This document shows, piece by piece, positions 41,795-50,645 of a stretch of 64,000 bases of DNA. The position numbers were made by a program, and so were the translations under genes. The stretch comes from Lewinellaceae bacterium (lineage in GTDB: Bacteria; Bacteroidota; Bacteroidia; Chitinophagales; Saprospiraceae): the NCBI GenBank assembly GCA_020636255.1, contig JACJYE010000008.1, positions 62,001 to 126,000 of the forward strand. Reading direction: 5' to 3'. Below the pieces are notes generated by a model. It had not been told where the DNA came from. It did no database searches and worked only from the letters and a program-made list of their open reading frames with translations. The number at the start of each line of letters is the position of its first letter. The stretch's first letter is position 1.

Positions 41795-42616
41795 TTAGTA
41801 TGCCTGCAGCGGAACGATGACGTAACCGTTCTGGGCGTACTTCTCAAAATCGTCGTACCGGATATTCATATAACCGCTCTGGCCCCAGTTGCTGCCCCAG
41901 CAGCTTTGCACCTCGAACACCTGCTCCACTTCGTCATAACCGACCACGATCAGCGGCACCAGTTCGCTGCCGTTCTTTTCCGGGCTCCAGGCCGTGGTAT
42001 GCGACAGGGTCCGGATAGAGGGGCCGGCCTGCAGTTCGATCAGTACGGGGTTGCCCCGCATCAGTGCCTTGCGCACTTCGAACACCTTTTGCTGCCCGCG
42101 CGTGACATCCCTAAAGATATGCAGATAGTTGGCAATTTTAAATTTCTGCGTTGCATTAACGGCGTAGGGGATATTGCTGGCATCATAGGGCATAATAGCC
42201 GCGCTTACGGTGCCGTTGTCGACCAGGAACAGGAATGCATCGCGCAGGTTGACGGATTTGCCGCTGCTTTGCAGGCTTAGGGCGATGTAATCAGGGCTGA
42301 GGTTGTCTTTGTAATTGTCGTTGAGGTTGACGTAATACTCCAGGCAGGTAGCAAGGGCATAGCTGAGCTCAAAACCCCGAGCACCCACTTTACGCACCGG
42401 CATCATGTAAGGTTTGATGTTCTGGCGGCGAAGCATGTCGCGGGGGTCTCCCCCAACGCCGGGCACCGTCACCATCAACATGTCGATCAATTCGAGGTCG
42501 GAAACGCCGATGGCGATGCCTTCCGTCGTTTTCAGCTGCTGCTTGTCGGGTTCCTGTGCAAGGGTAAACAGGGGTAGCCCGATCAAAAACAAGGGGAAAA
42601 ACAGATACTTTATCAT
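41795..42616 (-). CDS. Secreted papain-like (C1) protein, predicted inactive
   Basis: 273 residues with a signal peptide (residues 1-20, ending TLA). The C1 peptidase fold is recognisable from VRKVGARGFELSYALATCLEYY in the N-terminal half, PYDASNIPY in the middle, and LIVVGYDE followed by CWGSNWGQSGYMNI. Yet the active-site positions are changed: where papains have the oxyanion Gln and nucleophile Cys, this has Val and Glu83; the His before the VGYD strand is Val; and the Asn of NSWG is Ser. It is probably a binding or scaffold pseudoprotease. It is first in the minus-strand trio. Confidence 0.7.
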   Translation of the reverse strand: MIKYLFFPLFLIGLPLFTLAQEPDKQQLKTTEGIAIGVSDLELIDMLMVTVPGVGGDPRDMLRRQNIKPYMMPVRKVGARGFELSYALATCLEYYVNLNDNYKDNLSPDYIALSLQSSGKSVNLRDAFLFLVDNGTVSAAIMPYDASNIPYAVNATQKFKIANYLHIFRDVTRGQQKVFEVRKALMRGNPVLIELQAGPSIRTLSHTTAWSPEKNGSELVPLIVVGYDEVEQVFEVQSCWGSNWGQSGYMNIRYDDFEKYAQNGYVIVPLQAY

Positions 42617-42952
42617 AGCACAAATGGATTTTTATGTTTGTCGCTTCCGGCAGCCGGCCCGCGAAGGAGGGAGGGTAAAACCTGTTCCAACAACGACGGC
42701 CCAAAGCGCTTTCTTACATACTGCCCCCAAAAAAAATAACCTGCGTGTGCAGAATGGCAAAAAGAAAAAAATTCCCGGGCTTAACGCTTTCATGCAGCCA
42801 TCGGCCGGAAAAAAATGTTTTGTTAAAGGTAGGCCAGGGCCGAACGAAGGGGGTTTTACACAATGTCTATTGTGGAGTATACGATATTTTGCCATAGCTG
42901 AAGTGCGAACTCATAGTTTTGCTTTATTTTTGAACACAACTAAGAAAGAAAT
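42617..42952. promoter_or_regulatory. Spacer with dyad (42859-42874) and AsmA promoter (42925-42932)
   Basis: This 336-bp spacer has no gene. CACAAT-GTCT-ATTGTG at 42859-42874 is a perfect six-bp dyad. TATTTTTG at 42925-42932 matches TAnnTTTG exactly, with a start expected near 42939, 14 bp before the AsmA ATG. The dyad is about 50 bp upstream of that motif and could bind a regulator. Confidence 0.5.
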
Positions 42953-45900
42953 ATGAAAATCGTCAAACGGCTTCTCCTGATCCTGTTCATCCTGCTGGCC
43001 CTGATCCTGGGAAGCGCTATCGCTCTGCCCTTCATTTTTAAGGACAGGATCGTCGATCTCGCCAAAGAAGAGATCAACAAAACCGTCAACGCCAAGGTAG
43101 ACTTCCAGGACGTAAGCCTCTCCCTGTTACGCAGCTTTCCCAACTTCAGCCTGAGCCTGAAGCATTTTTCCGTGCGTGGCGTCGACGAATTCGAAGGCGT
43201 ACAACTGGCAGGCGGCGACGCCGTAGAGCTCACCCTCGACCTCATGTCCGTGATCAAGGCCGACAGGCCCATCGAGATCAAATCCATCAGGCTGAAAAAG
43301 CCGGATATCCACGTGTACGTGCTGGAAGACGGCAAAGCCAACTATGACATTTCCAAGCCTTCTGAAACACCTGCAGAGCCCAGTACCAGCTCCTCCTCAG
43401 ACTACGGCGGCGTGAAAGTAGAGCTGGACGAATACAGCATCAGCGACGGCAAGCTGGTCTACGACGACCGCAGCCTCAACGTATACGTCGAAGCCCTGGG
43501 CATCAACCACGAAGGCTCCGGCAATTTTACCATCGACATATACGACCTGGATACCCATACGGGCATCGGGTCGCTCACCGTAGAATACGGCGGCATATCG
43601 TACCTGAAACACGCCAATACCACCCTCGACGCCATTTTTAACATCGACTCGCCGAACAGTAAATACAGCCTGAAAGACAACCAGCTCCGCATCAACGAAC
43701 TGGACCTGAAGGCCGATGGCTTCGTGCAGCTCGATGGCGACAACTACAACATGGACCTTGCGTTCAGCACGCCGGAAAACGATTTCAAGAGCTTGTTATC
43801 CATGATCCCCAATGCCTATATAGAAGGCTACGAAGACGTCAAGGCCGACGGGCAGTTCACCTTATCGGGCGAAGTAAAAGGCACATACAACGAAAGCCGG
43901 GAAGAGTACCCCGCCTTCCGCATCGAAACCTCCGTCAGCGGGGGCAACGTCCAGTATCCGGGCCTGCCGCTCGGCATTACGAACATCAACACCCAGGTTG
44001 CGGTCAACAGCCCGAGCAGCAATTTTGACGACCTCACCGTTGATGTGCCCATGTTCAACATGCAACTGGGCAATAACCCCTTCGAAGCGAACTTCAACCT
44101 GAAAACCCCCATCTCCGACCCCGATGTCACGGCTGCAGCCAATGGGGTGATCAACCTGGCCGAGCTGGCGCAGGCCTTTCCGATCGAAGGGCTGGAAGAG
44201 CTCAACGGCATTATCAACGCCAACCTGCGGGTGGACACGCGCCTGTCCGTCATCGAACAGCAGCGCTATGAAGAGGTCAATATGGACGGCCAGCTACAGC
44301 TACAGAATATGAACTATCGTTCGGAAGGCCTGCCGCCCGTCAAGATCAACAACCTGCAGATGGCCTTCACCCCCCAACACGTACGCCTCGATGATTTTAC
44401 CGCCATGTTAGGCAAAAGCGACCTGCGCGCCAGTGGCACGGTCGACAACATCCTGGCCTATTTTTCACCCAAAAAGACCATGAAAGGCAAGATCACCGTG
44501 CGCTCCAATTATGTGCTGGCCGATGAATGGATACCCGAGGAAACGACGGAAAACGCGGAGCCCGTTCCTGCAGCCACCGCCGCCGCACCGCAGCAGTCAG
44601 GTAACGCAACGGCGCCTACCGCAGAAGCTGCCATCTTCGACCGTTTCGACTTCTCGCTCGATGCAGCGGTCAAAGAACTGGTTTACGGTGACTACAAGGT
44701 GCGCAACGGCGTCGCCCGGGGCAACATCAAACCCAACCGGCTGGCGGTCAGCCAGCTGTCGGGACAGCTTGGCGACAGCGATTTCAGCGCCAGTGGCGTG
44801 GTCACCAACCTTTTCAAGTACCTGTTTGAAGATGGCGTACTGGGTGGCCAGCTCGCCCTCCAGTCCCACTACTTCAACCTCAACCAGTTCATGGAGGAAG
44901 AACCCGCGGAAACCGCTTCCGGGCAAAACAACGGCAGCGGTAGCGGACAGGCCGGGAACAAGGCCGGCACGACGGCCAGTGGTGGCAGCGGCAGTAGCGA
45001 CAGTGGCTACGGCACCATCCCCATTCCACCGAATGTCGAGCTGACGGCTTCGACAAAGATCGACAAGGTCGTTTATACCAATATGGTACTGGAAGATGTG
45101 CAGGGCGACATCATAGTAGCGGATGAGGCCGTTGTACTGGACGGCGTCACCGCCCGCGGCCTGGGAGGCTCCATGGCCATTAGTGGCAGCTATGATACCA
45201 GGGATGTCGACAACCCGGGCTTCAGCTTCAAATACGAGCTGCAGAAACTCGATTTCCAGCAGGCCTTTACCACCCTCAACACCTTCCAGCAACTGGCGCC
45301 TATCGGCAAATACATCAAGGGCACCTTCTCCAGCACCATGATCATGGATGGCAAGCTGGGCAGCGACATGATGCCCAAACTCGAAAGCCTCAACGCCGAG
45401 GGCTTCCTGGAAACCATCAACGGGCTCATCCAGGGTTTCACCCCTACTAAAGCGCTGGGCGACAAGCTCAATGTCGACTACTTCAAAGACGACATCAGGA
45501 TCACCAATACCCGCAACTGGTTTGAAGTCAAGGACGGGGTGCTCGAACTCAAGGAATACGATGCCAAGCTCAAAGACATCAACATGCGCATAGGCGGCAC
45601 TTACAGCCTGGCCAACCAGCTCAACCTCAAGATCAAGGCTAAAGTGCCGCGCAAACTGCTGGAGAAAAATGCCATTGGCGCTGCTGCCAGCAGCGGTTTC
45701 AACATCCTGCAGCAGCAGGCGTCCAAACTGGGCCTCAACATCAAGCAGGGCGAATTCGTCAACGTGCTGGTCGACCTGACGGGCAACCTGATGGACCCCA
45801 AAGTAGGCCTCAAACTACTGGGCATGGACGGAGAAGGCGAAGAAAGCCTGGCGGAATCCGTTAAGGAGGATGTCAAAACCCAGGCCAAAGAGCAACTGGA

Positions 45901-46180
45901 ATCCGGCAAGCAGGCCGCCAAACAAGCCGCCGGCAAAGCCGTGGATTCCCTGAAAACCGTTGCCGGACAAAAAGTGGACCAGGCGAAAAGCGAACTGCAG
46001 GAAAAGGCCACCGAAGCCGCCAAAGAAAAACTGGGAGCCGTGCTGGACTCTACCGCCCAGAAAAAGGCCAATGAGGTGCTGGAAGGCGCCGGCAAGGAAG
46101 GCGCCGACAAGATCAAGGAAAACTTAGACAAGTGGAACCCCTTTGGCAAGAAGAAGAAAAACGACGGCGGCGGCGGGTAG
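42953..46180 (+). CDS. AsmA-family protein
   Basis: 1,075 residues. An N-terminal membrane anchor (residues 4-27) is followed by the AsmA N-terminal domain (IVDLAKEEINKTVNAKVDFQDVSLSLLRSFPNF...) and a long beta-rich region of repeated two-strand units, as in the AsmA/TamB bridge-like lipid transfer proteins. The C-terminal AsmA core ends near residue 965. The tail of about 105 residues is highly charged and helical (repeats of KQAAKQAAGK type), ending NPFGKKKKNDGGGG. A Ser/Gly/Ala-rich linker near residues 655-690 joins two beta regions. It likely moves phospholipid between membranes. A TAnnTTTG promoter stands upstream. Confidence 0.88.
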   Translation: MKIVKRLLLILFILLALILGSAIALPFIFKDRIVDLAKEEINKTVNAKVDFQDVSLSLLRSFPNFSLSLKHFSVRGVDEFEGVQLAGGDAVELTLDLMSVIKADRPIEIKSIRLKKPDIHVYVLEDGKANYDISKPSETPAEPSTSSSSDYGGVKVELDEYSISDGKLVYDDRSLNVYVEALGINHEGSGNFTIDIYDLDTHTGIGSLTVEYGGISYLKHANTTLDAIFNIDSPNSKYSLKDNQLRINELDLKADGFVQLDGDNYNMDLAFSTPENDFKSLLSMIPNAYIEGYEDVKADGQFTLSGEVKGTYNESREEYPAFRIETSVSGGNVQYPGLPLGITNINTQVAVNSPSSNFDDLTVDVPMFNMQLGNNPFEANFNLKTPISDPDVTAAANGVINLAELAQAFPIEGLEELNGIINANLRVDTRLSVIEQQRYEEVNMDGQLQLQNMNYRSEGLPPVKINNLQMAFTPQHVRLDDFTAMLGKSDLRASGTVDNILAYFSPKKTMKGKITVRSNYVLADEWIPEETTENAEPVPAATAAAPQQSGNATAPTAEAAIFDRFDFSLDAAVKELVYGDYKVRNGVARGNIKPNRLAVSQLSGQLGDSDFSASGVVTNLFKYLFEDGVLGGQLALQSHYFNLNQFMEEEPAETASGQNNGSGSGQAGNKAGTTASGGSGSSDSGYGTIPIPPNVELTASTKIDKVVYTNMVLEDVQGDIIVADEAVVLDGVTARGLGGSMAISGSYDTRDVDNPGFSFKYELQKLDFQQAFTTLNTFQQLAPIGKYIKGTFSSTMIMDGKLGSDMMPKLESLNAEGFLETINGLIQGFTPTKALGDKLNVDYFKDDIRITNTRNWFEVKDGVLELKEYDAKLKDINMRIGGTYSLANQLNLKIKAKVPRKLLEKNAIGAAASSGFNILQQQASKLGLNIKQGEFVNVLVDLTGNLMDPKVGLKLLGMDGEGEESLAESVKEDVKTQAKEQLESGKQAAKQAAGKAVDSLKTVAGQKVDQAKSELQEKATEAAKEKLGAVLDSTAQKKANEVLEGAGKEGADKIKENLDKWNPFGKKKKNDGGGG

Positions 46181-46522
46181 AGCATAGAGCATATGAAAAT
46201 GTGCTCTAGTGCCGCGGGTAAAAAAGGTATCAAAGCCGTTCGCGAGGGACTCCGTCCCGATGCGGAAAAACAAGCCAGTCTCTGACTGGCGGGATTCGCG
46301 GCGGCCGTTTATTATTTGCAGGACAGGCAGCGTATACGCAAGTCGAAGACTTGCACATTAGGCCGTTTCGGGACTATAGTCCCTCACGAACGATCTCTCT
46401 ATAGATTCTTGAACCGCGGTGCTACCGCACAATTTTCATCCCGGCGAGGCCCGGTGGGCCGAGTCGGGAGAGCATAGGGATTGGCCGCCCCGGGTTCGTG
46501 GCGGAGCATCCCAAACGGGTGA
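46181..46522. repeat. Cluster of six mini-palindromes
   Basis: Six different short hairpins follow one another: 46246-46258 (GGGAC/GTCCC), 46274-46290 (GCCAGTC/GACTGGC), 46338-46354 (GCAAGTC/GACTTGC), 46370-46383 (GGGACTATAGTCCC), 46416-46428 (GCGGT/ACCGC) and 46448-46460 (GGCCC/GGGCC). All but the fourth have exactly three-base loops. They lie between the convergent AsmA and smc genes. No coding frame is convincing here. Confidence 0.8.
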
Positions 46523-49500
46523 TCAATTCTCCGCTATTTCGAAGGTAGTGCTATGCTCATAATCGCGGAAATCGACGGGGCTGACGCCGGAGATGCCCTG
46601 TTCGGCCATATAGACGCCGTAGATCGTGTTGACGGCGGCCATGGTCAGTTTGTTGTGGGTGACGATAATGAACTGAGAGTCTTTTGAGAACTTCTTAATG
46701 ATGCGGTTGAACTTTTCGATGTTGGCATCGTCCAGCGGGGCGTCTACTTCATCGAAGATGCAGAATGGCGCGGGTTTGAGCAGGTAGAGGGCGAACAGCA
46801 GGGCGGTTGCCGTCAGGGTCTTTTCCCCCCCTGAAAGCTGGCTGATCGTCTGCGGGCGCTTGCCTTTCGGTTTGGCCACGATCTCGATCCTGGACTCCAG
46901 CGGGTTATCCGGTTCGAGCAGGATGAGGTCGCAGGTGTCGTCTTCGGTGAACAGGCTGCGGAACACGTCGATAAAGAAGATGCGGGCTTTTTCAAAAGCA
47001 TCGAGGAATTGCGCCGTAGCCGTTTCCTCTATCTCTTTTATCGTTTGCTCCAGGGCCTCTTTGGCGTTGAGGATGTCATCGCGCTGCTGGGAAATGCTGT
47101 CGAAGCGCTCTTTCATCTCATCGTAGGCCTCCACGGCCATGGGGTTGATCTCGCCGTAGTTCTCCAGGCGCCCTCTGAGGCGGTCCACCTGAAGTTCCAG
47201 CTCTTCCTGCGGCAGCTCCAGGCTCACCTCCTGGTTTACGATATCATTGATCTCCACGTTGAACTCTATGCGCAGGCGCTGCGCCACGGAGCTGATCTCA
47301 AATTTGATATCGTTGGCCTTATCCTTCAGGTTGTTGACGAGGATCTGGATATCCTGGCTCTGCTTGTGGGCCTTGCGGAGCTTATCTTCGAGTTCGTTGA
47401 GGCCGCCGCGCGACTGAAAGTAGCTCTGTTCGGCTTCGGTGAGTATGGACTCTTTTTGCTTGCGTTCTTCGTACGACTGTTGCAGCTGCGTCTCCAGCCC
47501 ATCGACGAGCCCCTGCAGGGATAGTATCTCATCGGCTGTACCGGACAGTGCCTGCTGGCTGCTGCTGACCAGTCGGTGGGCATCCTCCAGTTGCTTTTCG
47601 CGGAAGCCCAGTTCGCGCTGGAAGGTCGAGACCTTGTTCTGCTGGCGGATGAACTGGATGTTCTTCTCATTAAAAGCGGAGGAAGCCTCGCTTAGTTCCT
47701 CTGCCACCTGGCGGTAGTTGACGTCGGCATTGGCGATCCGCTCCTTTACCGCAGCGATCTCGCGGTTCTTGCCGGCCAGCTGCCCCTCGATGCCTTCATT
47801 GGCGGCCTCCAGATGGCCGATGGCATTTTCAATGCGGCTGCGCTGCTCATCGGCTTCCCGGATAAAGGATTCGAAATTCTCCAGGCGGGTGGAGAGGGCG
47901 GCCTTATCCTGCATCAGCCGGTTCAGGGCATTTTGCTGCTCTTGTATCTGGGCCGGCGTGCGTTGGGCCTTCAGCTGTTCGATCTTCGATTTCAGGTTAT
48001 AAAATTCACCCGACAGGCTGTTCTCATCGCGCTCCAGCCGTTTGATGGCGGCGTCGAGCACCTCCATATTTTTCTTCCTGCCGATCTTTTTCCCCTCAAA
48101 CAAACCGATGGAGCCCCCCGAAATGCTGTACCGGCGCTGGATAAAGCGGCCGCTGCGGGAAAGCAGCACGAACTGGCTGTCGGGCAGCGATTCCCTGATC
48201 TCATCTTTTTCCGTGATCAGCACATTTTCCAGGAGGTAACTGCACAGGTTGCGGTATGCGGGGTCCGTTTCCACCAGGTTGATAGCCTGCATGGTATCGG
48301 GCAGGAGGGCCATGGGAGCGGTATAGTCGCGAAAGGCGTCGAGCAGGAAAAAGTTGGCCTTGCCTTTCTGCGTTTTGCTCAGCAGTTGCACCGCGCGATA
48401 GGCGGCTTCGAGGTTGGGCACTACGTAATAGTTGAGGTAGGGCTCCAGGTAGTTCTCTATGGCAACGCGGTACTCTTCTTTCACGTAGATCAGGTCGGAC
48501 AGCAGCGGCGTCTCCTTATCCCAGTCGGCCGACTTGGTGGAGCTGAGGAAGCGGATGGATTCCGGGAAGCCCTCCAGGTTTTCCACCATGCTTTTGGTGA
48601 GTTTGTACTCATTGCGCTTGGCATCCAGTTCGCGATTGACCCTGGTGATTTTCTGCGTGAGCGCTTCGAGCTCGCCCTCAGCCTGCCTGATGTTGTTCTG
48701 GCGGTTCTCCTCTTCCTGCTCCAGCAGGGCGACGGCGGTAGCTTTGGTTTTTTCCTCTGCTTCCAGCGCCGTCATTTTTTCCCTGAGGCCGCCCACTTCC
48801 TGGCGCCTTTGGTCGATGTCTTTCAGGCTGCGCTGCACATCCTGCCGGTAGCTCTCTGCCTGGTTGCTGTTGACGGCCTTTTGTTTTTCCAGTTCGAAGG
48901 CCTGCCGTTCCAGGCTCTGCTGTTCGTGGACGATATCTTCGAGCCCGGCTTTCAGTTGGCCGTGGTCCTGCCGGATAGAGCCCAGCTTGGCCTCGGCCGC
49001 TGCCAGTTCCTCTTCCAGTTTGGCTTCCAGCCGTTTCTCGCCGTTCAGTTCCGAGCGGTAAAAGCCGATGTCTTCTTCTAATTGGGAGATGCGGGCCTGA
49101 GTGGTTTTCACCTCCTCTGTGAGCTTCGCCTGGTTCTGTTCCAGGAACTGTTGTTTCTGGAGGTGCATCCGCTTGTCATTCTCCATGCCGCGGATATTGC
49201 CAGCGAGGTTGTTCAGTTCGCGTTGTCGGTCCGAGAGGGCCTTTTCCTTATCGAGGTTGCCCTTGCGTTCGGCTTCGAGTTTGGCCTCCATCTGGTTGAT
49301 CTCCACTTCCACCTGCCGGTAGCGGTGCTCTTCCACTTCCAGCTTTTGGCGCACCTCGTTCTGGCGTTCTTTGAAGGCGGCCACTTTCATTTTGGCCAGC
49401 TCGGTGCTCAGCTCCTTGTATCGGGCTTTGAGCTCGAAGTACTTTTTGGTGCGCCGGGCCTGTTTCTCCAGTATTTTGAGGTTGTTGTCGATCTCGAACA

Positions 49501-50083
49501 GCAGGTCCTGCACACGCTCCAGGTCTTCGGCGGTGCTTTTCAGCTTGGCGAGGGTCTCGCGTTTGCGGACCTTGTATTTGGATACGCCGGCGGCCTGTTC
49601 GAACATGCGCTGGCGGGAGTTCTCCTTGTCGTTCAGGATGTCGTCCACCATGCCCAGGGCGATGATGGCGTAAGAGTTGGAGCCGATACCGGTGTCCAGA
49701 AAGAGGGAGGTGATATCTCTGAGGCGGCAGGGCACGCCGTTGAGGCGGTATTCGCTTTCCCCGCTACGGTACAGCAAACGGGTGATGGTAACGGTGGAAT
49801 ATTCGGTAGGCAGCAGGTTTTTGGTGTTCTCAAAGGTGAGGGACACCTGGGCCAGCCCGCCGGCCTTGCGGCGCTTGGTGCCGTTGAAGATGACGCTCGA
49901 CATCTGGTCGAGGCGCAGCTCCTTGCTCTTCTGCTCCCCCAGCACCCACCGTATGGCGTCCACGATATTGGATTTCCCGGAGCCGTTGGGCCCGACAATA
50001 CCGATGACGTCCTCCGAGAAGTTGATGACCGTCTCGTTGGCAAAACTCTTAAACCCCTTTATTTCCAGCTGCTTCAATCTCAT
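46523..50083 (-). CDS. smc: Chromosome segregation SMC protein
   Basis: 1,186 residues from the ATG at 50083 (a frame start at 50146 adds 21 unlikely residues). The Walker A motif GPNGSGKSN is at residues 31-39. Long coiled coils flank a hinge near residues 510-650. The C-terminal head carries the signature LSGGEKTLTA and Walker B PFCIFDEVDAPLDD. SMC dimers with ScpA/ScpB condense and separate chromosomes. Length and motifs are standard. It lies between mini-palindromes and a MITE-like element, and is transcribed toward the AsmA gene. Confidence 0.97.
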   Translation of the reverse strand: MRLKQLEIKGFKSFANETVINFSEDVIGIVGPNGSGKSNIVDAIRWVLGEQKSKELRLDQMSSVIFNGTKRRKAGGLAQVSLTFENTKNLLPTEYSTVTITRLLYRSGESEYRLNGVPCRLRDITSLFLDTGIGSNSYAIIALGMVDDILNDKENSRQRMFEQAAGVSKYKVRKRETLAKLKSTAEDLERVQDLLFEIDNNLKILEKQARRTKKYFELKARYKELSTELAKMKVAAFKERQNEVRQKLEVEEHRYRQVEVEINQMEAKLEAERKGNLDKEKALSDRQRELNNLAGNIRGMENDKRMHLQKQQFLEQNQAKLTEEVKTTQARISQLEEDIGFYRSELNGEKRLEAKLEEELAAAEAKLGSIRQDHGQLKAGLEDIVHEQQSLERQAFELEKQKAVNSNQAESYRQDVQRSLKDIDQRRQEVGGLREKMTALEAEEKTKATAVALLEQEEENRQNNIRQAEGELEALTQKITRVNRELDAKRNEYKLTKSMVENLEGFPESIRFLSSTKSADWDKETPLLSDLIYVKEEYRVAIENYLEPYLNYYVVPNLEAAYRAVQLLSKTQKGKANFFLLDAFRDYTAPMALLPDTMQAINLVETDPAYRNLCSYLLENVLITEKDEIRESLPDSQFVLLSRSGRFIQRRYSISGGSIGLFEGKKIGRKKNMEVLDAAIKRLERDENSLSGEFYNLKSKIEQLKAQRTPAQIQEQQNALNRLMQDKAALSTRLENFESFIREADEQRSRIENAIGHLEAANEGIEGQLAGKNREIAAVKERIANADVNYRQVAEELSEASSAFNEKNIQFIRQQNKVSTFQRELGFREKQLEDAHRLVSSSQQALSGTADEILSLQGLVDGLETQLQQSYEERKQKESILTEAEQSYFQSRGGLNELEDKLRKAHKQSQDIQILVNNLKDKANDIKFEISSVAQRLRIEFNVEINDIVNQEVSLELPQEELELQVDRLRGRLENYGEINPMAVEAYDEMKERFDSISQQRDDILNAKEALEQTIKEIEETATAQFLDAFEKARIFFIDVFRSLFTEDDTCDLILLEPDNPLESRIEIVAKPKGKRPQTISQLSGGEKTLTATALLFALYLLKPAPFCIFDEVDAPLDDANIEKFNRIIKKFSKDSQFIIVTHNKLTMAAVNTIYGVYMAEQGISGVSPVDFRDYEHSTTFEIAEN

Positions 50084-50299
50084 AGCCAACAAAAATAAGA
50101 ATTTAGCCCATAGCCCGCCCGAAGGGGATATGCTTTTTACCAACAAGCCAGGGGGATGTTATTCACATTGGGCGTGGAAAACGGGGCGGAAAAGTATGAT
50201 AGCAGGCACATTTGGGATGCCCAGGAAAGGTAGCGGGATGGTAACTATTCAGCATCATGGTGATTTACGGCCTGAAGCAAAATGTTGTAATCCGCCCGA

Positions 50300-50456
50300 G
50301 GCTGTCTCAAAAGTATGGAATTGAAAAATAGTGCCAAATCATGTTTCGCCGGCCTGGCCTAGCCCCTCTGGCTCCCCAATGGGGAGAACCGGCCAGGCCG
50401 CGAAAAACAGCATATTATTTGGCTTCGATATTTTTGTTTTGACTTTTGAGACAGCC
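50300..50456. mobile_element. MITE-like element with 15-bp terminal inverted repeats
   Basis: GGCTGTCTCAAAAGT at 50300-50314 and its exact complement at 50442-50456 bound 157 bp with no gene. The inner sequence can also pair imperfectly along much of its length (GCCAAAT near both ends), and the centre has GGCCTGGCC/GGCCAGGCC around CTCCCC-AAT-GGGGAG. Such ends are typical of some IS families of Bacteroidota. No clear target-site duplication is seen. Confidence 0.6.
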
Positions 50457-50645
50457 CCATGCGTATAGAAAGCTTTTCCTGCGAAAAACCTCTGCGTCCT
50501 CTGCGTCTCTGCGGTTCTTTTACTGCAAACACATAAGATGCAAAGGACACAAAGAATTGCGCATAAACGCTGCGTCCTTTACCTCTGCGGTTTAATATTT
50601 TCCAGGACTCAGTGCTTACTTCTGAGGCCACCCCCATACAGGGCT
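50457..50645. repeat. Word repeats (CTCTGCG type) in the smc upstream spacer
   Basis: CTCTGCGTC-CTCTGCGTC-TCTGCGGTT near 50490-50520 is a run of near-identical 8-9-base words, with related words (CTGCGTCC, CTCTGCGG) near 50570-50590. No gene is seen. Confidence 0.6.

Noticed and set aside
42414..42956. 180-codon plus-strand frame over the start of the papain-like gene
   Set aside because: The first part is antisense to a gene with a clear signal peptide, and the rest reads through a promoter region.
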